Source: Neurospora intermedia (Eukaryota > Ascomycota > Sordariomycetes > Sordariales > Sordariaceae). Taken from it: a DNA stretch of 64,000 nucleotides. Both the position numbers and the translations under genes were made by a program. The stretch lies in assembly GCA_037102815.1 (NCBI GenBank), contig BTPP01000002.1, forward strand, positions 4,464,001 to 4,528,000. Reading direction: 5' to 3'. Shown here piece after piece: positions 10,179 to 21,360 of this stretch (position 1 is its first letter; each line of letters begins with the position of its first letter). The notes under the pieces are model-generated. The model made no database searches and was not told where the DNA came from. It saw only the letters and a program-made list of their open reading frames with translations.

Positions 10179-12726
10179 GACCATGAGATGGATGCATTGC
10201 TTAGACCTCGGCGCTTCTCTCTTTCATGGCCTCCTTATGATCCGGACCATCCAACAAGAATATGCCGGGGTTTCCCATCTCACCTAGACAGTCATGTAAC
10301 AATACCGTGTCGCCTCGTCCCACTTGAGTACTACCTCGGCCTTTATCGCGTCTACTCTGATCACCAAGTGCCGCCACAGACTGATCCCATACGACCCGGA
10401 CAGCAGCGAGTGGCCACCCAGGCATAAAGATACGCCTCGTCCTTCCCTTTGTCTGTTTCTTCCCCCTGTCTGCTTCGGACCGGGCGAGGTCGATCCGGTA
10501 GAAGAGACCGTCTTTGACGGACGACATGGACGGGATCTTGAGGCCGAGGCGGCAAATGGCGCGGGAGCGGGAGGAGCTGTCGGTTGAGCGGGATGCGGCA
10601 GCCTCGATGTACCCTACCCGGGCAGCGGCATCTTGTCGGTAACTTGGTGGTCGAGGGCGCTGGTCAGCTGGGTGGTGCCGAAGGAATCCTCGATTGCGAA
10701 GAGTCTGTGAAAGGGATTGAAATCAGCAGTTGGTTGCTTAGCAGGGACATTGAAAGTGGAGTCGGTTGCCTGGCGAAGCGGATCCACCTACCCGATGTCC
10801 CCTGCAGATTTTCCCGCTACGACAAGAAGAAACATTTATCCCATTTCGTATTCCCAGTTCCCAACCCATCCCGAAAAGGATAACAGCAATCCCAAGTTGT
10901 CAACAGTGGTGTGGGAAAACTTGGCTAGACAGTCGATTTTTGTGACGAGGGATTCGAGGCTCTGCGTAGTCATCCCTTGTGTGGCCGTCTTCTTGTTTTC
11001 GACAGAAGGGTGGCTCTCCTTGGATCTCAGTATTGTGCCGCTGATGTCGGAAAGTCTTGGGTTTGATATTCGGATCTTTTGGTTTGAGGGCTGTGATGAT
11101 CAGACGGTTGCTGTTGCAATAGACACACGTGAGGTTGATGGACTGAGGCACGTAAAGTGCATGCGAAGTGGCAGGCTTCTGAGCCGTGTACATGTCTTTG
11201 CCGTTGGTACATAGAATTCCCGTCGATACCTATTTCAGGGTTTGGGTAATGGAGGTGAAGGGGGGTATGCTTTAAAAATATTAGTAGGGTGTTGCCAGAA
11301 GTGTTTTGGTGATGGTCCTGATGGGAAAAAGAAAAAGAGAATAGAATGGCGTGGTGTGGAGGGAGACAGTCTATACCGAACCACCTATGGAGGAGTGGAA
11401 GCACGGGCCACTAGAATTACTCTGACAGAAACATCAAAGTGCAAAAGGTAACCGCCGAATCTTGTACGTCGTAGTTGAGAATGTAGATGTTCGTTCTTGG
11501 AATATGGGAAAAGTTGTACTGGCTACCTCTGAGTACCTCTACTGTTGCTAATTATCGTTGCTTCAGTTTGATTGCAAAGAAATCGGACGGGTATTTTCAA
11601 GAGGTGAAGATAAGAATCAATGAGGGAGAATCACGCAAGACGCGCGGCTACAGAAGCAAACGGCAAGGTACAATTCCAGAAAGGTCAGGTCAATGCAATG
11701 CATCCGTAGTATGCGTAGACGGGAGGTACAGACGGGAACAAGACGGGATGGATGGCAAACTGCAGGATGGAAGCAGGAACCAAGACAGAGGCATGTACAA
11801 GGGTCCACAATTAGGGCTGACCAATGACATGTTATACACTACTGCCATATTCTCGTCAACGATAATCTGACTTTCTGAGGACACTCTCAAGTTGTTGTGG
11901 TGGTAAATCTCCTACGTCTCTATGGATTATTGTGACACCTTTGTAATTACCACAAATCCATCTGAAGTGTCTGTTTTAAGGTCAAAGCTGTCGTCATCTC
12001 GATGGAAACTGTCTATAGGTAGGAACAAATTACAGTCTGGTACTTCAGATGGATCAGAACTATTGTAACTTCACGTTTCAAGCAACCATCACTCCCTATT
12101 TCCGGCTCATGGTGAGTGGTGTTGAGTCAATCTATCCTTCTCTCTAGGACTTATCCTCACGGCCGCTACTTCTTGTTCACTACAGTGGACTTGTCAACTG
12201 TAGTTCCGCCTTCTTTCAGGTCCCTACCTACCTACCTGAACACCTCCTTGAAGAACCAGCAACTCCCCTAGCTCTTGAATGTTTAGGCCTCTTCGGTCTC
12301 CTGCCCCTGACATCGGTAGAGGTACCTTTTGCATAGGCTCACCCTGGGTCTATAAGGCACTGCAAGTTTAGTGTTCGTAGTGCCTGTAGATGCGAACGAG
12401 GCGCCCCTGAGGCCTTCAGATACCCCCCCTAGGGTCAAGTGCGTACTGAAGGGGTGTCCACTGGGGTCTGATAAGAACTTGTGCTGCTTCATAACTGTAT
12501 CGATAGCCTTGGGCCTATCTTATGCATTGTCCAGTCACGTGGTGGTCCTGTGTTGTTTCATAAACAGTTCTCCCTTCCGTGCGAGCTCGTTCCGCCTTCC
12601 TTTCCCCTTTCCTCTAATCACAGAACAACACAGTTCATCGCACTTTCATCGCACTTTCATCGAAAAGCACTCGCACGCATCGAATTCCATCTGCAAACGC
12701 AACTGACACAACTGCTCTTGCCCACA
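10179..12726. other. Long intergenic region with possible decayed minus-strand coding
   Basis: Between about 11215 and 10200 the minus strand shows protein-like pieces in different frames, such as MYTAQKPATSHALYVPQSI, TTQSLESLVTKIDCLAKFSH, FAIEDSFGTTQLTSALDHQV and MSSVKDGLFYRIDLARSEA. I could not join them with good splice sites, so this is either an unmodelled multi-exon gene or a decayed one. The remainder (11400-12700) shows no coding signal; it holds TAGAGGTACCT and CCTACCTACCTG repeats near 12220-12330 and the promoter of the 12727 gene. Confidence 0.3.
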
Positions 12727-13713
12727 ATGAACAACCACAACTTCTCGAATTCTTCCGCGCTCGCCGCGTTGCTTCACGCACTTCTTTCGGCCTTCTACGA
12801 AGCTGCCATCATGACAATCATCAAACTCGACTCTTTCCTCCTACCTCTCTGGATGACAACCATCATCTCCATCGACAAAGCCATCGCCACTACCACCGGC
12901 CTCTTTACCTCTGGCGTTGGTCCTGCCTTCCGACTCTCCACCAACTTCGGCAGAGCGCTTCGCTGGCTGGCTGAGCAACTGCTACCAACAACAACAACAT
13001 CAGAAGAGGAAAGCAACACCACACAAGAGACCCTCGATTTCCTGGAAAGTAGAATCCGGTACCTCGGCAACTTCTTTGACGCCACCATCGCCTCCATGAC
13101 CACCACCGCCAAACCTCCCTCCTCACCCAAGCGCGACCACTCGGCCACATCTTCGTTCAACAACACCTCCTCCACCCCTGTCCGTCACACCCCAGTGCGG
13201 TCACAGGCATGTTCGGCACAAGACTACGTGCTGGACATGGCGCCATCGGATTGGGACTCGGAAGATGACGGAGCGTAGAACGTTCCTGATTCGGAAGGGC
13301 CTGATTTCGAAACCATGTCGGTGTTATCAGACTTCTACCCGTCTGATGATGACATCGACTGGTTGTCAGACGAGATTGTTGCGAGTCCTGCTACGCGGGC
13401 TCGTAACAGTCGGAGAGCCGCGCGTGCTGCCGCAAGGCGCCGCGCTTCTGACTTGGTGCTGGTGGGAGCTTCGGGGCTCTCCGAAGCAAGGGAGGAGAAG
13501 ATGCGCGAAGAAAAAGCGTATCTGGTGTGGAAGAAAGGGTACGACGAACGCCTGGCCAGGGATATGGCTACCAGAGCTGTCGAGAAAGAGAAGGAGGAAA
13601 AGAGGTTGAAGGCACTAGATGCCCACCTCGAAAAGCAGAAGCAAGCCAGGCTTGCACCTCGAGGCCCGAGAGTCATCCGGGACCCAATTTCGGGGCGTGT
13701 GTTCTCCAACTAG
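12727..13713 (+). CDS. Hypothetical protein, frame interrupted by one in-frame TAG
   Basis: The ATG at 12727 opens a frame of 183 residues (MNNHNFSNSSALAALLHALL...) with a hydrophobic N-terminal third and a Ser/Thr-rich middle, ending SDWDSEDDGA at a TAG (13276-13278). The same frame then stays open for another 145 codons to the stop at 13711-13713: NVPDSEGPDFETMSVLSDFY, an acidic SDDDIDWLSDE stretch, Arg/Ala-rich NSRRAARAAARRRAS, and a charged coiled-coil-like region ending PRVIRDPISGRVFSN. Acidic composition runs unbroken across the stop, which suggests one original reading frame. No intron that removes the TAG keeps the frame. Options are a recent nonsense mutation, a sequencing error, stop-codon readthrough, or two separate genes (the second starting at ATG 13315). 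I recognise no domain. Confidence 0.5.
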
Positions 13714-13887
13714 AACACCGCCTCTCTCCTCTCCTCTCCTCCGCCTCCGATTCTCCGCCATCTCTAACAACTCCTCCGACACTCCATCAACCACCAACCT
13801 CACCACTTCTCACTCCTCCTCTTTATCCTCCTCTTGCCTCCTCTCTTCCTCGACCTCAGTACCTCTAGCAACCCGCTAGAGGAGCCG

Positions 13888-13946
13888 CCGCCGCCGCCGC
13901 CGCCGCACAAGCTTCTTCTTCTGCTGCTGCTGCTGCTGCTGCTGTT
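13888..13946. repeat. CCG and CTG triplet runs
   Basis: About seven CCG triplets, then TTC units, then about seven CTG triplets. It is intergenic, 3' of the TAG-interrupted gene. Confidence 0.85.
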
Positions 13947-15974
13947 GACGGACACTCGCAAGGTTCGCGACCGCCCGGCAGAAAAAAACCGCGGTTCGTG
14001 ACGGATAAGGGGACCAGAGAGACGAGCAGGGGTTTTTGTTGGGTGCGGCGCAGAAAAACAGGCCGCAGGTGGTGTTAGGCGAGGATGATGATGATGATAA
14101 CGACGATGATGACAATGATGATGGTGATGGTGATGACGGCGAGTTGATTGTTTTGATCAAGGTATGTCCAGCCTCTTCTATCCTTTGACAAGAAAAACCG
14201 AAACTAACCAAACAACACAGGGATGACGAGGAAGACGACGAGAGATAGGTGTGGGGAGAAAGGGGATGGGCAGACGGAGACGGGGAGGAAGAGGAGGACG
14301 TTGGAATACATACTTATACTTGGGATCGGGTACCACGGGAATCGGGCGTTTTGGAAATTTGATTTTGGGATCGTTTTGTTTGGATATGCACTGGGAAAAG
14401 GGATTGGACTTCTTGGGACAGGACGAAAGTTGCTTTTTGGATGAATACAACATGGATACCTCTGCACTATTTCTCGCCTCATCTTTGTCATGCACGTGAA
14501 TTTGCCTTCTGCTAACTTTCCATCCGGTTACCCTTCCATCTGGTTACACTTCCATCTGGTCTCCTTCCCGTCCCGTCACGTTTCCGGATGCCACGTGAAA
14601 TCTAGCAAAGTATGTACCCGCGAGTTGCACGTCGCTATGGTCGGGTATTGCGGACTTGCCAGGCATAATAGACAGGTAAAACTGAATGAAGATAGCCTGG
14701 ACCAGCTTGAGCCAATGATAGAGTATCGTATGTCCGTGACGCTGCCTCTTTTATAGTTCGGTTTGACAATTTTATCGCGAAGCGCTGATGCCGCATGCCG
14801 GATCTCGTTGTGTTTATCGTCGGAAAGGTTGGCGCAACTGGATTCGAGGTAGGACAATTAGAGCATGAATAATCTGCAGTTCTAGACAGGAATTAGCATG
14901 ATAAGCCATAGGTAGATGCGAGAATGAAGACTAGAGGTCGGAAACATAGCTGGTGTTTGCTACCACGTGGGCGTATTGGACCGGGAACTTTCTGTTGTTC
15001 GTTCCGTTGTAGAAACATGCGTCGTACTATGTGATCGACATCGCTTTGTCGCGGAAAGAAGTTGAAAGCTGCAGTAGACCTTTGAGGGAAAGTAAAAGAT
15101 ATTGGGAGCGATGTAGATAGCAATAAATGAAACCGAGTTGTTCGTTTTTGATTTGGAATTCCGGCGCTACCGTCCGCTATGGTATTGGGTTTAGCAAAGA
15201 GACTTCAGTTTGCGCGGATTGTGCAAAAGACTCAAGCTTGAAACATGTGGGTTTCTTCGTCAGAGCCAGTCTAGAGGTACGAAAGAAAGTGGGTATTCAT
15301 CGATGTGCTAGAGGACAGCTCGCTAGCATCGTTCTTGCCTTCTGATGAAATTGTCCTCATACCACCCAGACGGTCCAGTTAGCCCTGGACTCCGGTTCTC
15401 TTCGTTAACATCTTCGGTCACAGACGGAGCTAGCATCGCAAACCAGCTTTCCAAATAAGAACGACGGGCGAAGTAATACACATACACAGCTCCCGCGCGA
15501 GACTCAACTTCCCCAGACCAGCTGTCGAACACCCTACGGAACTCTCACCTACTACACAAATACCGCCCATTCCACCGCCAGAAGAACCCTATCAGAGATC
15601 CCCGGCGTAGCAAAGAGAATACCAAGAGCGCCTCCGAAAGAATCTAGCCAGAAGAGCCGTCTGAGCAAAAGACAAAGAAGACAATGAAGCGGGCGACACC
15701 CGAAATCCATCCTCTCCGACGACAGCGAGGCAGAAAGAAGCTCGGAACGTGAAGAACCCGAATCCGTCACCATTTTGGTTGCTGCACGGCTGGGGCGTAT
15801 ACATTCCAGCTATGCTAGCTACACTACTCACCTATCCACCCACTTACCAACGCTGCAAGACAAGAAGAAGATCAGCGGGTCAAAAGCCACAGGGTCTCCA
15901 ATGTTGGAAATCCAGTTGGGGAATCAGCAAGATGAGGAAGAAGAGGAGGAGGGGGAGGAAGACATTCGAGGGAA

Positions 15975-15990
15975 AAAAAAAAAAAAAAAA

Positions 15991-16036
<46 letters not shown>

Positions 16037-16039
16037 AAA
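15975..16039. repeat. Poly-A tract (about 65 bases)
   Basis: Almost pure A, broken by a TT and a G, preceded by a purine-rich GAGGAGGGGGAGGAAG stretch. It has no flanking duplication that would mark a retroposon tail. Confidence 0.9.
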
Positions 16040-17038
16040 TTGAAGCTGCCAGGCAGCCAGTGAGCCAGCCGATATCCAGATGAAAGATGCTTGCGAACAG
16101 CGATCAAATATATACATCCTTCCATGCCTGGGATTCAAGAGGAACTGAAGCATGACTACAACTACACGAGCACAAGCCAGCTACGTTTTTTTTTTGTTGT
16201 GCCTTGAAGATTTGCGTAAGTAGGTATGTAGGAGATGCTACACGCAACAATCCATTAGCCGAACTCTTTTTGTTTTCGGGTTCTATTCAAAGGACCTTAA
16301 GTGTATGAGCGAGTGATCCCAAGTCCTCTTCTTCCATCTGAACTTTAAAAATGACCCATCAATCTGATCTGCAATAATAGAACCAACCAATCATTAGTAT
16401 TGTAGCAAAGACTACAAATACCTGCATAGACACCGAGTTCCCTACGCGATTTTTGCCATTGTAGACAGAAAGCCTTTGTTCATTGGTTTCATCAGCAATA
16501 TCCACTCAAAATTTGTGATCAACATAAACACAAACGCGAGACCTATTATGGTAAAAACGTTCGGCTGTATCGCGTGAAGATGTCTACTGGAGCTGGTAGT
16601 CAATACGAAAGTAACAGTAATACTACGTTCAAATGACAAAATCAAAATCAGTGGCATGGTGTATAGCAAATGGCGACAGAGTAACTTGATACATTTTGCT
16701 GGCTGAAATGGGCATTGACATGTTGCTAACAAAGGTAGGTAGGTAGAATATGATCAAACTGCCTGAAAGCCATCTATATCCCGACAAAAAACAACCCAAA
16801 CCACATATGAAGAAAGCTGCAGGAAGAGGAAAAAATTGCCATATCCAAGAAACAGGGAGAGCCGGAAAGTGCCACAGCTGCGCATGCTACCTCCCAGCGC
16901 TAAGAAAAAGGGGGTTATCAACTCCCACCCACTTCCCGTAGGCAATATCAGAGAATAAGATTCGGAAAAAGAAAAGAAAAAAGAGGAAAATAGGAAAAGG
17001 CAAGCATATGGCAAAGAACAGCTGGAATTAACCTGAAA

Positions 17039-17156
17039 TCATTGGCCATTGTTCAAGGAATATCCGCCAGGGGGCCAGGTCTGTTGTTGCATCGGTGTAG
17101 GCCGATGCTGTGGTCCCGAAGATTGTTGTCGTTGGTGTTGTTGATGTTGTTGGTGG

Positions 17157-17194
<38 letters not shown>

Positions 17195-19378
17195 GCTCTC
17201 CCATCCACCCGGTCCCTGCGTATGCGCCCGTCCTAGTCCCTGTCCCTGCATGTGTCCTTGGCCCTGTACCTGCCCTTGTTGCACCTGCCTCTGCCCCATC
17301 TGCTGTTTCTTCCCCCTAAGTGTCTCCATCAGATCCTGCGAATACATCTGAAACGTCTCCCCAAGCGACAGCGCGTCCTCCCACCGGGCACCGTACCACT
17401 CCAATAGCTTTCCGATCTGTCCTAGTGCGGTTATAGCCCGGTCGATGTTGGGAAGGGTGGTATTGGTATCCGACATGCTCTTCCTCGGCAGAGGCGGCGG
17501 GGCAACACCGCCCTGCTGCGAAGCAGAGTGTGAGATGGTGTGTGGCGAAAAGAGTAGAATGTCCGCGGCATCAGACCGGAGGATGGCAGCAAACTGCGTG
17601 CCGACAAAGAATAATCGCAGAACATCGTGGAATGTATACAAAGCTGTGTTTATTGACGCGTCGGCCAGGCCGCAGAGCCCGCTGATGTACGAGATGGCAT
17701 ATTCGAAAATCAGAAGCTCGCCGTACGTGGAGAGATGGGGCGACCGGATGCCAGGCGAGATGCAGAAGACGTGGCTGTAATACATTTCGAGTTCGAGCAT
17801 TTGCCGGATCGAAGGGTTGTGGGAGACGGGGAGGGTGGAAAACCAGGCGTGCATGTCGTGGCACATGCGCCAGATGAAGGCGGTCGAGTCGGGCAAAGGG
17901 TGCGAGGGCGAGCCTTGGAAGAGGGATTGGTACCAGGTGGATTGGAGACGGCGAAGGCGGTAGAGGTAGGTGGAAGTTTCGGCGGTGGACGAGTCGTCGG
18001 CGAGGGCGTCGCGGACTTCGGCGGGGATGGCGTCATCGGCGAAGGAAAAGGCGCGGGCATGGGCTAAAGATATGGCTCTAGGGGGCGGTTAATAGGCTAT
18101 ACGTACTAGAGAGAGTGGGTGTGAGGAGGGGCAATACCTGTCGAGAGAGTAGGCGCTGCGGAAAATTCGTCGACGGAGTTTGACATCGGTTATGCTCATG
18201 CCATGATGCTCAGGAGGGTCTGCGAACGGCCCCTGGTCGAGGATCGCACGGCAAGTAAAGCCCAGAATCTGCCATGTGTCAAAATGGTCGGGATCGTAGG
18301 TTGAGTAAAGAGTCAGGAGCAAAAGCGACTGGATTTGTTTGACGTTTCCTGGTGAAAGGACTTCCTGCGCAAAGGGCAAGGCACAAGCAAGATAGTCGAG
18401 TCCATCTAGGTAATGGCTGTCATCCTTCTGCCGGCTCTGAGCTGTGGAGCCAATAGCCAGAACCATCCAGAAGAGCCAGTATTCTGGGGATGTAAACTGC
18501 CTCTGGCTTGTTCGGTATATGTCTTCGAGAAGGCCGTTGAAAATCCGGCGAGAGAAGGCCGGATAAAGCTGGTGGACGCTGCTCATGTAAAAGTCGACAA
18601 TCTTTCTGGCCTTGTCATACGGCGGCAGCCCAACAGACCGGGACTGTGGCACGAACTTGTTGGTGGAAGAGGCCAGGATGATGGTGGCGAGAGATAGACG
18701 AGTTTTCTCATGGTCTTCCTGGGATACGGGGTTAATCGTTCTGAATAAGTCATGGATGATTAGGAACCGTTCGGCGCTCAAGTTGACGCAGTGGGCTCAC
18801 GTACACTGAGCTTAGTGAGGCTATCACCTGCTCTATCTCTTGATCTCCATGCAAGCGAGCTGCCCTCCGAGCAACGTTGACCCTGATATTGTCAAGAGAA
18901 TCCCGGCGATCTGGACCCCATTCATCGTCGTTCCCATGGTCCAAAGGGCCGGGAGCAGTGGGGGGATCGGAACCAGGACCAGGCTGGGTCTGCGATGACA
19001 TGTGCGACCGGGCGTAATGGAGCTGTTTCTCCAGCTTCTCAACCCTGGCCTCAAGAGCTCTCACATAATTCGGTTCCCTCCCTCGGATGAAGCGTTCACT
19101 GATGGGCATGCACTCGGATTCGCGGCCGAACTTGACGCATGAGGTACAGGCCGGGAGCTTTCCGTCACACTTGATCTTGGCACTTCGGCCTACATATCTC
19201 GACGGTTAATGTTGGGCACAACTGTAGTTGATACTCGGGCTAGCTCACATCTTGTACACGCTGTGACTGGGCGCGATACTTTGAGCACGGGGTTGTCGAG
19301 AAGGTCTTCTTCAGTCGCTTCTGAATCTGAGGGGAGGTCCGCGTGGGCATCATCCCAGTTGAAAGACAGTGTTGACAT
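17039..19378 (-). CDS. Zn2Cys6 transcription factor with Fungal_trans domain
   Basis: Predicted nuclear regulator of 718 residues in four exons: 19378-19249, 19189-18805, 18740-18138, 18077-17039. Introns of 59, 64 and 60 bases have GTGAGC, GTACGT and GTATTG donors and AG acceptors, and each junction keeps the frame. The zinc cluster is split by intron 1: TACTRC at about residues 39-44, then RSAKIKCDGKLPACTSC and ESEC. It is followed by the linker/coil REPNYVRALEARVEKLEKQL. The middle (DFYMSSVHQLYPAFSRR; FRSAYSLDR joined by intron 3 to AISLAHAR) fits the fungal-specific transcription factor domain, in which a YSLDR-type motif is characteristic. The tail is a Gln/Gly-rich region with a long polyglutamine run coded by CAG (about 17155-17195). 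It is divergent from the 21361 factor across a 2 kb spacer. The regulated pathway is unknown. Confidence 0.88.
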
Positions 19379-21360
19379 TGGGAAATATTGAACAACGGCT
19401 TAGGCTTTGTGAATTGGCGAATATATATAAGATGTAGACGATTGGCAGCCGGCATTCAAGTTATATGCGACAAGTGAGGTCAAGTGTGGATAAACAGTGA
19501 GAAAAGATGGGACGAAGAGTGATGAGGTGGGATGAACCGACCCGCAGCTGCACTGTCAGTTTACGCTTTAGTCAGCGTCTGTGTAGGTACATCTATGTTC
19601 CAGCTGAGGCTCTTGTACAAAATAGTCATCCTTAGGGGTGGGGCAAGCGGGGGCCATTTCTCTCTTATGCCATTATCCGCTTCATTTGAGGTTCAACAAG
19701 CAGTCAGTGTGGCATGATGGGATAATCAGACTAGTGAAAAGGGGGTACCTATACAAGCAAACGATGAGATCACAAAAGGATCGATTGAAGTTGACATAGG
19801 TAATGCAATCCACCTAGGATGGCCATGTCCGACATGCGTCCTCTGGCAGTTTCGCATATGTGCCCGATATCCACTATTCAGCTCTCACAGACCCTCGTGA
19901 ACAAAACGCTGTCGGTTAGGCGCCAACGGTTTTGCTCTTCGGCTTCCAAGTCCTTTTTTGTCAGGGGCACCTCAGCCTCCACAACCGTGTTTCAGCCAGA
20001 CGTAGAGACCAGGGGGAGGAGGACCGCTGAAGCTTTGGAAGCTTCCAAATACGATACATAGCAGTCCAAAATCGCATTTGATCCATGCCATGCCGCCGGG
20101 ACCTGCCGCTGCGCATTCCTCGGCCTTCTTGTCTTTGCTTCCACTTCGTACCTGCGCGAGTACAGTCCATCACGTGAGGCCTTGTTTCCACTGCTGGGGA
20201 CAAACAAGGGGAAAGGCCCCTTGACTCGGATCTTCAGGGTTTTGCATGTGTCTGTTCTTCCTCCGTCCCCTGGCCTGCCCCACATGGCTTCAATCATAAA
20301 CTGGGGTACCGGGGTTATCGGGCATCAGAAGGGAAACGCCGGACTGATGATCCGGTCAATGGAATCCAAAAGGGGTTTGTTTGCACACAATGGACGCGGT
20401 CTATTCCGCAGTCTATCATTATGCTCAAGTACTCTCCAGTTTTCTTCTCAATGACATAGGGCTATGGAAACACAAGGCTGCAAAATGTTAATCTTCTGAT
20501 TACCTAGTAACAGGTACCAAACTGAGCTGGGCTGTCGGGTGTGATTGTTGCTTATCTCCACTTACGTACCTAGAGGTACCTACCTACCCGATTCTATGCA
20601 GTGGGTGAGATAAGTGCGCCTATCGGGCCGGTAGAGAAATAGTGTAGGCGCCGCACGGAACTGAATGCTATTCTCACTCTGCCATCTCCAACGACCCGCA
20701 ACCACCACCACTGCCATCCCATCCATGGAACGAATTGCCCTCTCTCCCCGTCCTCGGTCTGCCACGCCGGCCTCGCTGCACACTCCCGCTCGCCCGTCCA
20801 CAACCACCCTTCTTCTCACGAGGTGACTGCTCAGGGCATGTTACTCAGCCGAGGCGGTCCAGAATACGGGCCCCCTAACTCAACGTATCGTTGCCCTGTA
20901 ACTGCTCGCCCCTGTACATACCTTAGCCGATCGAGGAACCCTGTCGCTGGCACAGCGTTCCCACCATGAATCTCCCCACTTCACCAACCCACATCTTCCG
21001 CCCACATTCTACGCTAGCCCAGCGTTTGGACAGGCCTGAGGAGGCCCAGCGTGTGTCACTTGCAAAGTCGCAGGGCAACCACCAAACAACCTAAACACTT
21101 TGACAAGCCGAGAGCCTCTTCACCAATTCAACTATTCTGCCCCTTCGATTCCCGTCTTCATCAGGCCCTCAAGAGTCGCTCATATACCTTATCCACCTTC
21201 CAGTCAACAACCACCTCCGAGGCGCCTCCCGCCCGTCCGCCATGCTCCACGTGCGCGCAGTGGGAATCTTGAGCTGTGGTACAACCTGAACTGCCTCGAC
21301 GACTTGAACCCCCGCCTGCTTGTCTCTACAACCTCAACCCAGCCAGCAGCCAGCCAGCCC
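19379..21360. other. Divergent promoter region between two transcription factor genes
   Basis: About 2 kb upstream of both the 19378 (-) and 21361 (+) genes. It includes a TACCTAGAGGTACCTACCTACC repeat-like patch near 20566-20588 and a CT-rich leader before 21361. No coding signal is convincing. Long upstream spacers of this kind are usual for fungal regulators. Confidence 0.5.

Larger units (their letters stand above)
13714..17038. other. Intergenic region rich in simple repeats; weak exon-like piece near 14080-14220
   Basis: A strongly acidic frame (about 14081-14161: GEDDDDDNDDDD then ELIVLIK) is followed by a textbook-looking 59-base intron (14162 GTATGT, ACTAACC branch, CACAG to 14220). 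The next bases do not stay in frame, and a TAA closes the frame upstream, so I cannot build a gene. The rest holds triplet and poly-A runs, and about 16440-16750 is AT-rich. No other gene was seen. Confidence 0.35.

Noticed and set aside
13275-13330. Intron (GTAGAA..TATCAG) that would remove the in-frame TAG
   Set aside because: Weak donor, and the splice shifts the frame into a stop within a few codons.
13876-14211. Minus-strand open frame with poly-Ser and poly-Gln
   Set aside because: It is produced by triplet repeats (CCG, CTG, GAT) that keep all frames open; composition is pure low complexity.
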